This document shows positions 24,056 to 36,541 of a stretch of 64,000 bases of DNA, piece by piece. The notes under the pieces were generated by a model. It had not been told where the DNA came from and ran no database searches. It saw only the letters and a list, made by a program, of their open reading frames with translations. This stretch comes from Anthoceros angustus. Its lineage: Eukaryota; Streptophyta; Anthocerotopsida; Anthocerotales; Anthocerotaceae. The stretch covers positions 1-64,000 of the forward strand of contig VJWM01000144.1 of the NCBI GenBank assembly GCA_010909165.1. Direction: 5' to 3'. Position 1 is the first letter of the stretch. Every line of letters starts with the position of its first letter. The position numbers and the translations under genes are program-made.

Positions 24056-25101
24056 CGAGTAGGTTGCATATGCTTACGACGCTAAGGGAAGATGCTTAGG
24101 ATGCTAAGGATGGATGATTAGGATGCTAAGGACACATGCTTAGGATGCTAAGGCGAGATAGCCGAGGATGGTAAGGCGGGCTGGCTCCCTCCCACAAAGC
24201 CAACATTATCCGAACCAAATTGTAAAGTTTCAAACATGAAAGACAAATCAAAAAGTAGTTTGAGTTATTTGAGTAGTCGAATACATTATATAATATTAAA
24301 AATAAATTAGAGTGATTGAAGAAATTCTTTGTCACTTTAAATAATTTTCAATAATAAATCATGATTAATGATCCTTGATTATTTAATTATAGTTTGAATT
24401 TTGAAACCCGACATGCTCACATGTCCTAGTGCCATAGGGTGACATGAGTATGCAAAAGAGTGTGTCATAAGGTGCAGCAACGCCGCAAATAGTGTGTTAC
24501 AGGTGTGGTAGGGAGTGGCAGCCCATAAATAAATGAACTGAATTAATTAGTATGGCTGGTGGTTCAAGGATCCGGACCTAAAAATCTTATCACGACTTGA
24601 AAAACAACGAACGGTCACACATTATGTAACATATTGGTGTGGGAAGCGTTACATGAGTGTGATGAGGGATCCGGTGAGGCGAGGGGCGGGAGGACTCGGA
24701 GGTGGTGCGTTACGCAAGGGCATCATTTTCATTACAAGATGGTCCAAAAGTGTTAGAATACTATGTTACAACATCCCCCGCCTTCCTAAAATTGCAATAT
24801 CCGATAAGTCGTGCTTTGTTTCGGTAATTTTAATCTCAGCCTATATATGTAGGGTATTGTGTTAGTGTAAAATCAAACCTTTGTGCCCAACCCGCTGGAA
24901 ACTTCAGCTGAGTTGTTGTACATAGGACTTTTCGTATCGTTCAATCTCAACAAGTCCTCCTTTGTTTCGTCAATTTTAGTCTCAGGCTATATATGTAGGG
25001 TTTCGTATCAGTCCAATATCATTGAACCGTTGAGTTCCAAGTTGCAGCAAAAATCTACAATTTGTTGTGCACTTGCTTGGGAACTTGGTGCGAGCGAGAT
25101 T

Positions 25102-26434
25102 ATGGCGCATCGTGATGCTACGGCTCATTGCTTTGGACCCAAGTCGCAGCGATGGGGGCCCCGATATGGACGCAACATTGTGGGAGAACCTCCACGACGC
25201 GTTGTGGGCGTGTTGTCCTCTGCCGTTGGCAAGCGTTTCGCCGAGCATGCGTGCGACGGTGGTACACGTACATGAGGTCGCCTCTTTTCTTGGAGGAGCA
25301 TTCGCAAAATTTGATGATCGGGATGTGGAGCCAGTCCCGCTACGGTGTGCGTTGTGGAGCGCGCCCGTTGAAGAGAGGCCTAGGAGCTCAAGGGCCGTCG
25401 GAGATGGATTTGTCCTTCCTTCCACGGAGGTATTGCGATTTGTTTTGGCGCGATCCGAGCTTGAGGCGGAGTGCCTTGTGGGGTCCCGACACCACGTTCG
25501 CAGCAGCCACGGTGTGGCTACATTGTTGTCGCCGAGACAGTCCGCGGATGGGGAGGATCCCATGGTACCACCGACTCTTGCATTTTCAATCCAGTGACCA
25601 AGACGCATGAGGTCGCCTCTTTTCTTGGAGGAGCATTCGCAAAATTTGATGATCGGGATGTGGAGCCAGTCCCGCTACGGTGTGCAAGTAGTAGCTGCGG
25701 CGGACGGCGGGTTCAAGGTGTTTGTACTTCACCACGTTAGTGGCGGTGAAGTTCGAGCCTCCATGTACCGGTCGACGCTGAACAGATGGACAGCAGGACG
25801 CGACTTCAACTCGTCGCGTGTGGACTTTGAGCTTACGGGCAGCCGGCAGGAGCCGCCAGACCAAATCCTATGCACTGACAACACCATTTACGAGGTGGAT
25901 CGTTGTGGAAGGCTCTCGGCTTATTACCTAGATGTCGCGCCTGAAGGCGCGCAGTTCATCCATGCAAATGTGCTCATCAATGATGACACTCGAGGGAGTC
26001 CGGTGTCATTCAAGTGGTTTAATAGTCGCTCGCGTAAGGGCCGTGCACGGTTGTGTGAGCACCGTGGAACTCTCTACCTCGTTCACACCATTAACGGGGC
26101 TTGAGATCCGGAAGCGGACAGAGCCCGGATCGACGCGTTTGTGTCTCAAGGCTGGCCGAGCGATACCATCCGGTGGTCAAACCGCTGGACATTGAGGGGT
26201 GAAAGTGGTGGGTGACATGATGTGCATACGAATTAAGGTGAGGCACCTCCGGTGGACGAAGCCCGGCAAGCCAAACCTAGTGATGAGTCGGGATTTGTTG
26301 GGGTACCACGAGAAGAAGAGTGGCTTTGCTTTCACGTTGTGGAAGGCTTTTGGATCTCGAGGAAAGTGACATCTTGGGCAAGAAGCGATCGCCAACCAGC
26401 CTTTGTCTTTGAATTTCGACCTCGTCGACTTTGA
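25102..26434 (+). pseudogene. F-box gene copy 6, intact middle and C-terminal frame
   Basis: Two bases are missing after the start (CATCGTGATG), so the N-terminus is out of frame. A continuous plus-strand frame at 25607-26104 covers the part of the gene that copy 4 lacks, including RWTAGRDFNSSRVDFEL, NTIYEVDRCGRLSAYYLDV and ARLCEHRGTLYLVHTING. Its start is chimeric: 25608-25690 is a second copy of the F-box-proximal segment, inserted between AGTGACCAAGACG and GGTGTGCAAGTAG. The C-terminal frame 26252-26434 ends normally. Copies 4 and 6 together show that an intact ancestral gene existed. Confidence 0.8.
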
Positions 26435-26837
26435 ATAAGAGTACTACTAGATGTATGTACATACATATATGCAGTGTTCAAGTGTTGTGAACTTCTCTCC
26501 AACATCCATTAGGTTGTCTTAGTCCAATTCCTCTATGAAATTCTTGGTTTAATATCAAATTGTGCCAAAGTCCACAACAAAAGCTCTTAATAATATGTCC
26601 AACCTACGGACTACAGCACTATAGGTTGTAATACATTATACATATATAAAATACCAGCGTGATCAATGTTGTGTCACCGAATTTTGTAGGGATGGCGTTA
26701 TAGAATGTTAATTATAACCCGTGAGCACTAGACGAACCATGATCGCTCACAACACTCAGCTCTATCCGATCGAACATACGATGAAATCTTGCAAGGCACA
26801 CGATCTCACAGGTACAGGCTGTAATACATTACATCCA

Positions 26838-26868
<31 letters not shown>

Positions 26869-27239
26869 TACCAACGTGGTGGTGGTTCGACGAATTTTGT
26901 AGAGATGGCGTTATAGAATGTTAACCCCTGAGCACTGGACGAACCATGACCGCTAACAACACTCGGGACTATCCAATCGAACATACGATGATTGCAAGGC
27001 ATACGATCTCTGGGCCAAGAACATGATATCGCTTTGATGCCAAGCAAACTTCAATTCTTGCTAGGTCATCGATGCGACTGGCGGGCATATGTTTGATTAC
27101 CTTCGATTTGCCGAGCGCCGATCCCGATCAACCGGAGCTGGATGCGCTCGTGCACCCCATCCACTAAGCCGGAGCTCCACCTCGGTGAAGGACCAAAAGA
27201 AAAAGTGAACAATTTGTCGTGACGAGATCGCGATCGGTC

Positions 27240-27545
27240 CCAAGCCATCCTTGTCGAGCTCGAGTTGAGAGCTGCTGAATCTTTAATGCTGCCCTTCAAA
27301 CCGTGTGCATTTGTCGTTGTCTTTGGAATGCGGCAGCCTATTAACTTTTGTTGCCAATGGTGTGGGACATGTGTGCAAGATCCGCGAGTTGAAAGAAGCG
27401 CGGTTTTATTAGCATGGCCACAAAAGGATGTCGTAACGTGGAATGCCCTTGGATCCGGTCTTGCAAAATGTGGTGAGTCAAACATCACGCCACGCTTTTG
27501 ACAAGGTGAGGCACAAGGATGTGGTGAAAGGGAATGCCTAAGGAT
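27240..27545 (+). pseudogene. PPR-protein relic, copy 4 (open through the first motif)
   Basis: One of the least damaged copies. The frame 27265-27501 is open through PQKDVVTWNALGSGLAKCG. A CGCTTTTGACAAGG variant downstream shifts the frame before the second motif. Confidence 0.55.
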
Positions 27546-29399
27546 CTAGCTCTTGTCGAGTAGGTTGCATATGCTTACGACGCTAAGGGAAGATGCTTAG
27601 GATGCTAAGGATGGATGATTAGGATGCTAAGGACACATGCTTAGGATGCTAAGGGAAGATGCTTAGGATGCTAAGGCGGTGGCTCCCTCCCACAAAGCCA
27701 ACATTATCCGAACCAAATTGTAAAGTTTCAAACATGAAAGACAAATCAAAAAGTAGTTTGAGTTATTTGAGTAGTCGGAATACATTATATAATATTAAAA
27801 ATAAATTAGAGTGATTGAAGAAATTCTTTGTCACTTTAAATAATTTTCAATAATAAATCATGATTAATGATCCTTGATTATTTAATTATAGTTTGAATTT
27901 TGAAACCCGACATGCTCACATGTCCTAGTGCCATAGGGTGACATGAGTATGCAAAAGAGTGTGTCATAAGGTGCAGCAACGCAAATAGTGTGTTACGGTG
28001 TGGTAGGGAGTGGCAGCCCATAAATAAATGAACCTGAATTAATTAGTATGGCTGGTGGTTCAAGGATCCCGGACCTAAAAATTCTTATCACGACTTCGAA
28101 AAAATAACGAACGGTCACACATTATGTAACATATTGGTGTGGGGAAGCGTTACATGAGTGTGATGAGGGGATCCGGTCTGGAGGCGAGGGCGGGAGGACT
28201 CGGAGGTGGTGCTTACGCTAAGGGAAGATGCTTAGGATGCTAAGGATGGATGATTAGGATGCTAAGGACACATGCTTAGGATGCTAAGGCGAGATAGCGA
28301 GGATGGTAAGGCGGTGGCTCCCTCCCACAAAGCCAACATTATCCGAACCAAATTGTAAAGTTTCAAACATGAAAGACAAATCAAAAAGTAGTTTGAGTTA
28401 TTTGAGTAGTCGGAATACATTATATAATATTAAAAATAAATTAGAGTGATTGAAGAAATTCTTTGTCACTTTAAATAATTTTCAATAATAAATCATGATT
28501 AATGATCCTTGATTATTTAATTATAGTTTGAATTTTGAAACCCGACATGCTCACATGTCCTAGTGCCATAGGGTGACATGAGTATGCAAAAGAGTGTGTC
28601 ATAAGGTGCAGCAACGCAAATAGTGTGTTACAGGTGTGGTAGGGAGTGGCAGCCCATAAATAAATGAACCTGAATTAATTAGTATGGCTGGTGGTTCAAG
28701 GATCCCGGACCTAAAAATCTTATCACGACTTGAAAAAACAACGAACGGTCACACATTATGTAACATATTGGTGTGGGAAGCGTTACATGAGTGTGATGAG
28801 GGATCCGGTCTTGCAAAATGTGGTGAAAGGGAATGCCTAAGGATCTAGCTCTTGTCGGAGTAGGTTGCATATGCTTACGCAAGGGCATCATTTTCTACAA
28901 GATGGTCCAAAAGTGTTAGAATACTATGTTACAACATCCCCCGCCTTCCTAAAATTGCAATCTCCGATAAGTCGTGCTTTGTTTTGGTAATTTTAATCTC
29001 ACCTATATATGTGGGTATTGTGTTAGTGTAAAATCAAACCTTTGTGCCCAACCCTGGAAACTTCATGAGTTGTTGTACATAGGACTTTTCAGATCGCTCA
29101 ATCTCAACAAGTCCTCCTTTGTTTCGTCAATTTTAGTCTCGGGCTATATATGTAGGGTTTCGACGTCCAATATCATTGAACTGTTGAGTTCCAAGTTGCA
29201 GCAAAATCTACAATTTGTTGCACATAGGACTTTTCAGATCGTTCAATCTCAACAAGTCCTCCTTTGTTTCGTCAATTTTAGTCTCGGGCTATATATGTAG
29301 GGTTTCGACGTCCAATATCATTGAACTGTTGAGTTCCAAGTTGCAGCAAAATCTACAATTTGTTGTGCACTTGCTTGGGAACTTGGTGCGAGCGAGATT

Positions 29400-30396
29400 A
29401 TGGCGCATCGGTGATGCTACGGCTCATTGCTTTGGACCCAAGTCGCAGCGATGGGGCCCCGATATGGACGCAACATTGTGGGAGAACCTCCACGACGCGT
29501 TGTGGGCGTGTTGTCCTCTCGCCGTTGGCAAGCGTTTCGCTTGAGCATGCGTGCACGGTGGTACACGTACATGAGGTCGCCTCTTTTCTTGGAGGAGCAT
29601 TCGCAAAATTTGATGATCGGGATGTGGAGCCAGTCCCGCTACGGTGTGCGTTGTGGGCGCGCCCGTTGAAGAGAGGCCTAGGAGCTCAAGGGCCGTCGGA
29701 GATGGATTTGTCCTTCCTTCCACGGAGGTATTGCGATTTGTTTTGGCGCTGCGATCGAGCTTGAGGCGGAGTGCCTTGTGGGGTCCCGACACCACGTTCG
29801 CAGCCACGGTGGCTACATTGTTGTCGCCGAGACAGTCCGCGGATGGGGAGGATCCCATGGTACCACCGACTCTTGCATTTTCAATCCATGACCAAGACGA
29901 TGTGGAGCCAGTCCCGCTACGGTGTGGTAGGGAGTGGCAGCCGGCGGGTTGGCAGCCCGACCGGGTGTGCAAGTAGTAGCCGCGCGGACGGCGGTTCAAG
30001 GTGTTTGTACTTCACCACGTTAGTGGCGGTGAAGTTCGAGCCTCCATGTACCGGTCGGCCGAGCGATACCATCCGGTGGACGCGACTTCAACTCGTCGCG
30101 TGTGGACTTTGAGCTTACGGGCAGCCGGCGGGTTCAAGGATCCGGACCAAATCCTATGCACCGACAACACCATTTACGAGGTGGATCGTTGTGGAAGGCT
30201 CTCGGCTTATTACCTAGATGTCGCGCTGAAGGCGCGCAGTTCGTCCATGCAAATGTGCTCATCAATGATGACACTCGAGGAGTCCGGTGTCATTCAAGTG
30301 GTTTAATAGTCGCTCGCGTAAGGGCCGTGCGGTTGTGTGAGCACCGTGGAACTCTCTACCTCGTTCACACCATTAACGGGCTTGAGATCCGGAAGC
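29400..30396 (+). pseudogene. F-box gene copy 7, lacking the 3' end
   Basis: Codon 5 is a stop, as in copies 2 and 3. Near 29888 the gene jumps (CCATGACCAAGACGATGTGG) to an earlier segment and then, through TGGTAGGGAGTGGCAGCC, to spacer-like sequence. At about 30395 GATCCGGAAGCGG passes into GCGGGAGGACTCGG, which is the leader of the next copy, so the last 100 or so codons are missing. Confidence 0.8.
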
Positions 30397-30832
30397 GGGA
30401 GGACTCGGAGGTGGTGCGTTACGCAAGGGCATCATTTTCTGTTACAAGATGGTCCAAAAGTGTTAGAATACTATGTTACAACATCCCCCGCCTTCCTAAA
30501 ATTGCAATCTCCGATAAGTCGTGCTTTGTTTTGGTAATTTTAATCTCACCTATATATGTGGGTATTGTGTTAGTGTAAAATCAAACCTTTGTGCCCAACC
30601 CTGGAAACTTCATGAGTTGTTGTACATAGGACTTTTCAGATCGCTCAATCTCAACAAGTCCTCCTTTGTTTCGTCAATCTCAACAAGTCCTCCTTTGTTT
30701 CGTCAATTTTAGTCTCGTGCTATATATGTAGGGTTTCGTATCGTCCAATATCATTGAACCGTTGAGTTCCAAGTTGCAGCAAAATCTACAATTTGTTGTG
30801 CACTTGCTTGGGAACTTGGTGCGAGCGAGATT

Positions 30833-31830
30833 ATGGCGCATCGTGATGCTACGGCTCATTGCTTTGGACCCAAGTCGCAGCGATGGGGCCCCGATATGGA
30901 CGCAACATTGTGGGAGAACCTCCACGACGCGTTGTGGGCGGTGTTGTCCTCTCGCCGTTGGCAAGCGTTTCGCTTGAGCATGCGTGCACGGTGGTACACG
31001 TACATGAGGTCGCCTCTTTTCTTGGAGGAGCATTCGCAAAATTTGATGATCGGGATGTGGAGCCAGTCCCGCTACGGTGTGCGTTGTGGAGCGCGCCCGT
31101 TGAAGAGAGGCCTAGGAGCTCAAGGGCCGGAGATGGATTTGTCCTTCCTTCCACGGAGGTATTGCGATTTGTTTTGGCGCTGCGATCGAGCTTGAGGCGG
31201 AGTGCCTTGTGGGGTCCCGACACCACGTTCGCAGCAGCCACAGGTGACGGCTACATTGTTGTCGCTGAGACAGGTCCGCGGGATGGGGAGGATCCCATGG
31301 TACCACCGGACTCTTGCATTTTCAATCCATGACCAAGACGTCTGAGCCGGCCGGGTTGGCAGCCGGCGGGTTGGCAGCCCGACCGGGTGTGCAAGTAGTA
31401 GCCGCGCGGACGGCGGTTCAAGGTGTTTGTACTTCACCACGTTAGTGGCGGTGAAGTTCGAGCCTCCATGTACCGGTCGGCCGAGCGATACCATCCGGTG
31501 GACGCGACTTCAACTCGTCGCGTGTGGACTTTGAGCTTACGGGCAGCCGGCGGGTTCAAGGATCCGGACCAAATCCTATGCGACAACACCATTTACGAGG
31601 TGGATCGTTGTGGAAGGCTCTCGGCTTATTACCTAGATGTCGCTGAAGGCGCGCAGTTCGTCCATGCAAATGTGCTCATCAATGATGACACTCGAGGAGT
31701 CCGGTGTCATTCAAGTGGTTTAATAGTCGCTCGCGTAAGGGCCGTGCGGTTGTGTGAGCACCGTGGAACTCTCTACCTCGTTCACACCATTAACGGGCTT
31801 GAGATCCGGAAGCGGACAGAGCCTGGATCG
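30833..31830 (+). pseudogene. F-box gene copy 8, frameshifted, lacking the 3' end
   Basis: The start is frameshifted (CATCGTGATG). The middle keeps the CAG-containing form GCCACAGGTGACGG seen in copy 4. At 31828 the gene leaves through GGATCGATCCCAAGCC into a PPR-module tail and a short minisatellite (31862-31902). Confidence 0.8.
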
Positions 31831-31902
31831 ATCCCAAGCCATCCTTGTCGAGTAGGTTGCATATGCTTACGACGCTAAGGGAAGATGCTTAGGATGCTAA
31901 GG

Positions 31903-32960
31903 CGGACGCGACTTCAACTCGTCGCGTGTGGACTTTGAGCTTACGGGCAGCCGGCGGGTTCAAGGATCCGGACCAAATCCTATGCGACAACACCATTTAC
32001 GAGGTGGATCGTTGTGGAAGGCTCTCGGCTTATTACCTAGATGTCGCTGAAGGCGCGCAGTTCGTCCATGCAAATGTGCTCATCAATGATGACACTCGAG
32101 GAGTCCGGTGTCATTCAAGTGGTTTAATAGTCGCTCGCGTAAGGGCCGTGCGGTTGTGTGAGCACCGTGGAACTCTCTACCTCGTTCACACCATTAACGG
32201 GGCTTGAGATCCGGAAGCGGACAGAGCCTGGATCGGTCTTGCAAAATGTGGTGAGTCAAACATCACGCTCGTTTTGACAAGCCGAGCGATACCATCCGGT
32301 GGACGCGACTTCAACTCGTCGCGTGTGGACTTTGAGCTTACGGGCAGCCGGCGGGTTCAAGGATCCGGACCAAATCCTATGCGACAACACCATTTACGAG
32401 GTGGATCGTTGTGGAAGGCTCTCGGCTTATTACCTAGATGTCGCTGAAGGCGCGCAGTTCGTCCATGCAAAATGTGCTCATCAATGATGACACTCGAGGA
32501 GTCCGGTGTCATTCAAGTGGTTTAATAGTCGCTCGCGTAAGGGCCGTGCGGTTGTGTGAGCACCGTGGAACTCTCTACCTCGTTCACACCATTAACGGGG
32601 CTTGAGATCCGGAAGCGGACAGAGCCTGGATCGATCCCAAGCCATCCTTGTCGAGTAGGTTGCATATGCTTACGATGCTAAGGCGAGCGATACCATCCGG
32701 TGGTCAAACCGCTGGACATTGAGGGGTGAAAGTGGTGGGTGACATGATGTGCATACGAATTAAGGTGAGGCACCTCCGGTGGACGAAGCCCGCAAGCCAA
32801 ACCTAGTGATGAGTCGGGATTTGTTGGGGTACCACGAGAAGAAGAGTGGCTTTGCTTTCACGTTGTGGAAGGCTTTTGGATCTCGAGGAAAGTGACATCT
32901 TGGGCAAGAAGCGATCGCCAACCAGCCTTTGTCTTTGAATTTCGACCTCGTCGACTTTGA
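31903..32960 (+). pseudogene. Three tandem 3'-half fragments of the F-box gene
   Basis: Fragments at 31903-32235, 32285-32640 and 32683-32960. The first two start at GACGCGACTTCAACTCG, are nearly identical to each other and to the corresponding part of copy 8, and keep an open frame over VDFELTGSR-like sequence to RGTLYLVHTING. The third covers only the C-terminal end to the terminal TGA at 32960. They are separated by short pieces of PPR-tail and minisatellite sequence. Confidence 0.8.
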
Positions 32961-33744
32961 ATAAGAGTACTAGTGGATGTATGTACATACATATATGCGA
33001 TGTTCAAGTGTTGTGAACTTCTCTCCAACATCCATTAGGTTGTCTTAGTCCAATTCCTCTATGAAATTCTTGGTTTAATATCAAATTGTGCCAAAGTCCA
33101 CAACAAAAGCTCTTAATAATATGTCCAACCTACGGACTACAGCACTATAGGTTGTAATACATTATACATATATAAAATACCAGCGTGATCAATGTTGTGT
33201 CACCGAATTTTGTAGGGATGGCGTTATAGAATGTTAATTATAACCCGTGAGCACTAGGCGAACCATGATCGCTCACAACACTCACTCTATCCGATCGAAC
33301 ATACGATGAAATCTTGCAAGGCACACGATCTCACAGTGCAGTGTAATACATTACATCCATATATATATATGTAAACTACCAACGTGGTGGTGGTTCGAAT
33401 TTTGTAGAGATGGCGTTATAGAATGTTAATTATAACCCGTGAGCACTAGGCGAACCATGACCGCTAACAACACTCACTCTATCCGATCGAACATACGATG
33501 ATTGCAAGGCATACGATCTCGTGGGCCAAGAACATGATATCGCTTTGATGCCAAGCAAACTTCAATTCTTGCTAGGTCATCGATGCGACTGGCGGGCATA
33601 TGTTTGATTACCTTCGATTTGCCGAGCGGCCGATCACGATCAACCGGAGCTGGATGCGCTCGTGCACCCCATCCACTAAGCCGGAGCTCCACCTCGGTGA
33701 AGGACCAAAAGAAAAAGTGAACAATTTGTCGTGACGAGATCGCG

Positions 33745-34060
33745 ATCGGTCCCAAGCCATCCTTGTCGAGCTCGAGTTGAGAGCTGCTGAATCTTTAATG
33801 CTGCCCTTCAAACCGTGTGCATTTGTCGTTGTCTTTGGAATGCGGCAGCCTATTAACTTTTGTTGCCAATGGTGTGGGACATGTGTGCAAGATCCGCGAG
33901 TTGAAAGAAGCGCGGTTTTATTAGCATGGCCACAAAAGGATGTCGTAACGTGGAATGCCCTTGGATCCGGTCTTGCAAAATGTGGTGAGTCAAACATCAC
34001 GCCACGTTTTGACAAGCCGAGGCACAAGGATGTGGTGAAAGGGAATGCCTAAGGATCTAG
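33745..34060 (+). pseudogene. PPR-protein relic, copy 5 (best preserved)
   Basis: A continuous frame at 33777-34052 (91 codons) contains both degenerate PPR pieces: PQKDVVTWNALGSGLAKCG and, 11 residues later, FDKPRHKDVVKGNA. The K-D-V-V-x-W/G-N-A core recurs about 34 residues apart, which fits the 35-residue PPR repeat. It opens at a non-ATG codon and stops right after the second motif, so it is not a complete protein. Confidence 0.6.
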
Positions 34061-35109
34061 CTCTTGTCGAGTAGGTTGCATATGCTTACGACGCTAAGGG
34101 AAGATGCTTAGGATGCTAAGGATGGATGATTAGGATGCTAAGGACACATGCTTAGGATGCTAAGGCGAGATAGCGAGGATGGTAAGGCGGTGGCTCCCTC
34201 CCACAAAGCCAACATTATCCGAACCAAATTGTAAAGTTTCAAACATGAAAGACAAATCAAAAAGTAGTTTGAGTTATTTGAGTAGTCGGAATACATTATA
34301 TAATATTAAAAATAAATTAGAGTGATTGAAGAAATTCTTTGTCACTTTAAATAATTTTCAATAATAAATCATGATTAATGATCCTTGATTATTTAATTAT
34401 AGTTTGAATTTTGAAACCCGACATGCTCACATGTCCTAGTGCCATAGGGTGACATGAGTATGCAAAAGAGTGTGTCATAAGGTGCAGCAACGCAAATAGT
34501 GTGTTACAGGTGTGGTAGGGAGTGGCAGCCCATAAATAAATGAACTGAATTAATTAGTATGGCTGGTGGTTCAAGGATCCGGACCTAAAAATCTTATCAC
34601 GACTTGAAAAACAACGACGGTCACACATTATGTAACATATTGGTGTGGGGAAGCGTTACATGAGTGTGATGAGGGGATCCGGTCTGGAGGCGTAGGGCGG
34701 GGAGGACTCCGGAGGTGGTGCGTTACGCAAGGGCATCATTTTCTGTTACAAGATGGTCCAAAAGTGTTAGAATACTATGTTACAACATCCCCCCGCCTTC
34801 CTAAAATTGCAATCTCCGATAAGTCGTGCTTTGTTTCGGTAATTTTAATCTCAGCCTATATATGTGGGGTATTGTGTTAGTGTAAAATCAAACCTTTGTG
34901 CCCAACCCGCTGGAAACTTCAGCTGAGTTGTTATACATAGGACTTTTCGTATCGTTCAATCTCAACAAGTCCTCCTTTGTTTCGTCAATTTCAGTCTCAG
35001 GCTATATATGTAGGGTTTCGACGTCAATATCATTGAACCGTTGAGTTCCAAGTTGCAAAATCTACAATTTGTTGTGCACTTGCTTGGGAACTTGGTGCAG
35101 AGCGAGATT

Positions 35110-36541
35110 ATGGCGCATCGGTGATGCTACGGCTCATTGCTTTGGACCCAAGTCGCAGCGATGGGGGCCCCGATATGGACGCAACATTGTGGGAGAACCT
35201 CCACGACGCCAGGGCGGTGTTGTCCTCTCGCCGTTGGCAAGCGCGTTTCGCCGAGCATGCGTGCAGACGGTGGTACACGTACATGAGGTCGCCTCTTTTC
35301 TTGGAGGAGCATTCTGCAAAATTTGATGATCAGGATGTGGAGCCAGGTCCTGCTACGGTGTGCGTTGTGGAGCGCGCCCCGTTGAAGAGAGGCCTAGGAG
35401 CTCAAGGGCCGTCGGAGATGGATTTGTCCTTCCTTCCACGGAGGTATTGCGATTTGTTTTGGCGCTGCGATCTGAGCTTGAGGCGGAGTGCCTTGTGGGG
35501 TCCCGACACCACGTTCGCAGCAGCCACGGTGACGGCTACATTGTTGTCGCCGAGACAGTCCGCGGATGGGAGGATCCCATGGTACCACCGGACTCTTGCA
35601 TTTTCAATCCAGTGACCAAGACGCATGAGGTCGCCTCTTTTCTTGGAGGAGCATTCGCAAAATTTGATGATCGGGATGTGGAGCCAGTCCCGCTACGGTG
35701 TGCGTTGTGGAGCCAGTCCCGCTACGGTGTGCGTTGTGGAGCCGGCGGGTTCAAGGTGTTTGTACTTCACCACGTTAGTGGCGGTGAAGTTCGAGCCTCC
35801 ATGTACCGGCCGAGCGGATGGAGCGGACGCGACTTCAACTCGTCGCGTGTGGACTTTGAGCTTACGGCAGCCGGCAGGAGCCACTAGACCAAATCCTATG
35901 CATTGACAACACCATTTACAAGGTGGATTGTTGTGGAAGGCTTTCGGCTTATTACCTGGATGTCGCGCCTGAAGGCGCGTAGGTCGTCCATGCGAATGTG
36001 CTCATCAATGATGACACTTGAGGGAGTCCGGTGTCTTTCAAGTGGTTTAATAGTCGCTCGCATAAGGACCGTGCATGGTTGTGTGAGCATCGTGGAACTC
36101 TACCTCGTTCACACCATTAACGGGCTTGAGATCCGGCGAGTTGAAAGAAGCGGTTTTATTAGCATGGCCACAAAAGGATGTCGAACGTGGAATGCCCTTG
36201 GATCCGGTCTTGCAAATGTGGTGAGTCAAACATCACGCCACGTTTTGACAAGCCGAGCGATACCATCCGGTGGTCAAACCTGGACATTGAGGGGTGAAAG
36301 TGGTGGGTGACATGATGTGCATACGAATTAAGGTGAGGCACCTCCGGTGGGACATGTGCAAGATCGCGATCGATCCCAAGCCAAACCTAGTGATGAGTCG
36401 GGATTTGTTGGGGTACCACGAGAAGAAGAGTGGCTTTGCTTTCACGTTGTGGAAGGCTTTTGGATCTCGAGGAAAGTGACATCTTGGGCAAGAAGCGATC
36501 GCCAACCAGCCTTTGTCTTTGAATTTCGACCTCGACTTTGA
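35110..36541 (+). pseudogene. F-box gene copy at 35.1 kb, frameshifted, with a PPR piece inside
   Basis: Full length, with codon 5 a stop. It keeps GTGCAGAGCGAG and CATTCTGCAAAATTTG, which are otherwise seen only in copy 4, so it is the closest relative of that copy in its 5' third. The segment at 35610-35740 repeats an earlier part of the gene twice. The stretch 35885-36110 carries C-to-T and G-to-A substitutions not seen elsewhere in the family (for example ATTTACAAGGTGGATTG). At 36130-36252 a PPR-module piece is inserted in place of the expected sequence. The C-terminal frame 36347-36541 is open. Confidence 0.8.

Larger units (their letters stand above)
18808..24069 (+). repeat. Higher-order repeat unit C (5.26 kb, expanded)
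   Basis: Minisatellite and spacer are followed at 19408 by a jump from GGATCCGG of the spacer to GGATCCGG of the PPR module. A second minisatellite (19467-19577), a truncated spacer, and a leader entered at about 19683 follow. F-box copy 4, 3' flank and 165-bp repeats come next, then a second 3'-half F-box fragment (copy 5), a second 3' flank (22800-23010), repeats and the PPR relic. The extra length therefore comes from re-entry into modules already passed. Confidence 0.8.
24070..27566 (+). repeat. Higher-order repeat unit D (3.5 kb)
   Basis: Regular unit: minisatellite 24070-24152, spacer 24183-24675, leader 24680-25101, F-box copy 6, 3' flank 26435-26685, 165-bp repeats containing an expanded TA tract, and the PPR relic ending near 27545. 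The leader here keeps CAG and CTG triplets (CCCGCTGGAAACTTCAGCTG) that are missing from most other units. Confidence 0.85.
27567..34081 (+). repeat. Higher-order repeat unit E (6.5 kb, strongly expanded)
   Basis: Two minisatellite plus spacer pairs (27567-28180 and 28212-28810) are followed by a short PPR-tail piece, a leader with an internal tandem duplication (29101-29360), F-box copy 7, a second leader and F-box copy 8, and then three successive 3'-half fragments (31903, 32285 and 32683). 3' flank, 165-bp repeats and PPR relic complete the unit. Confidence 0.8.
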
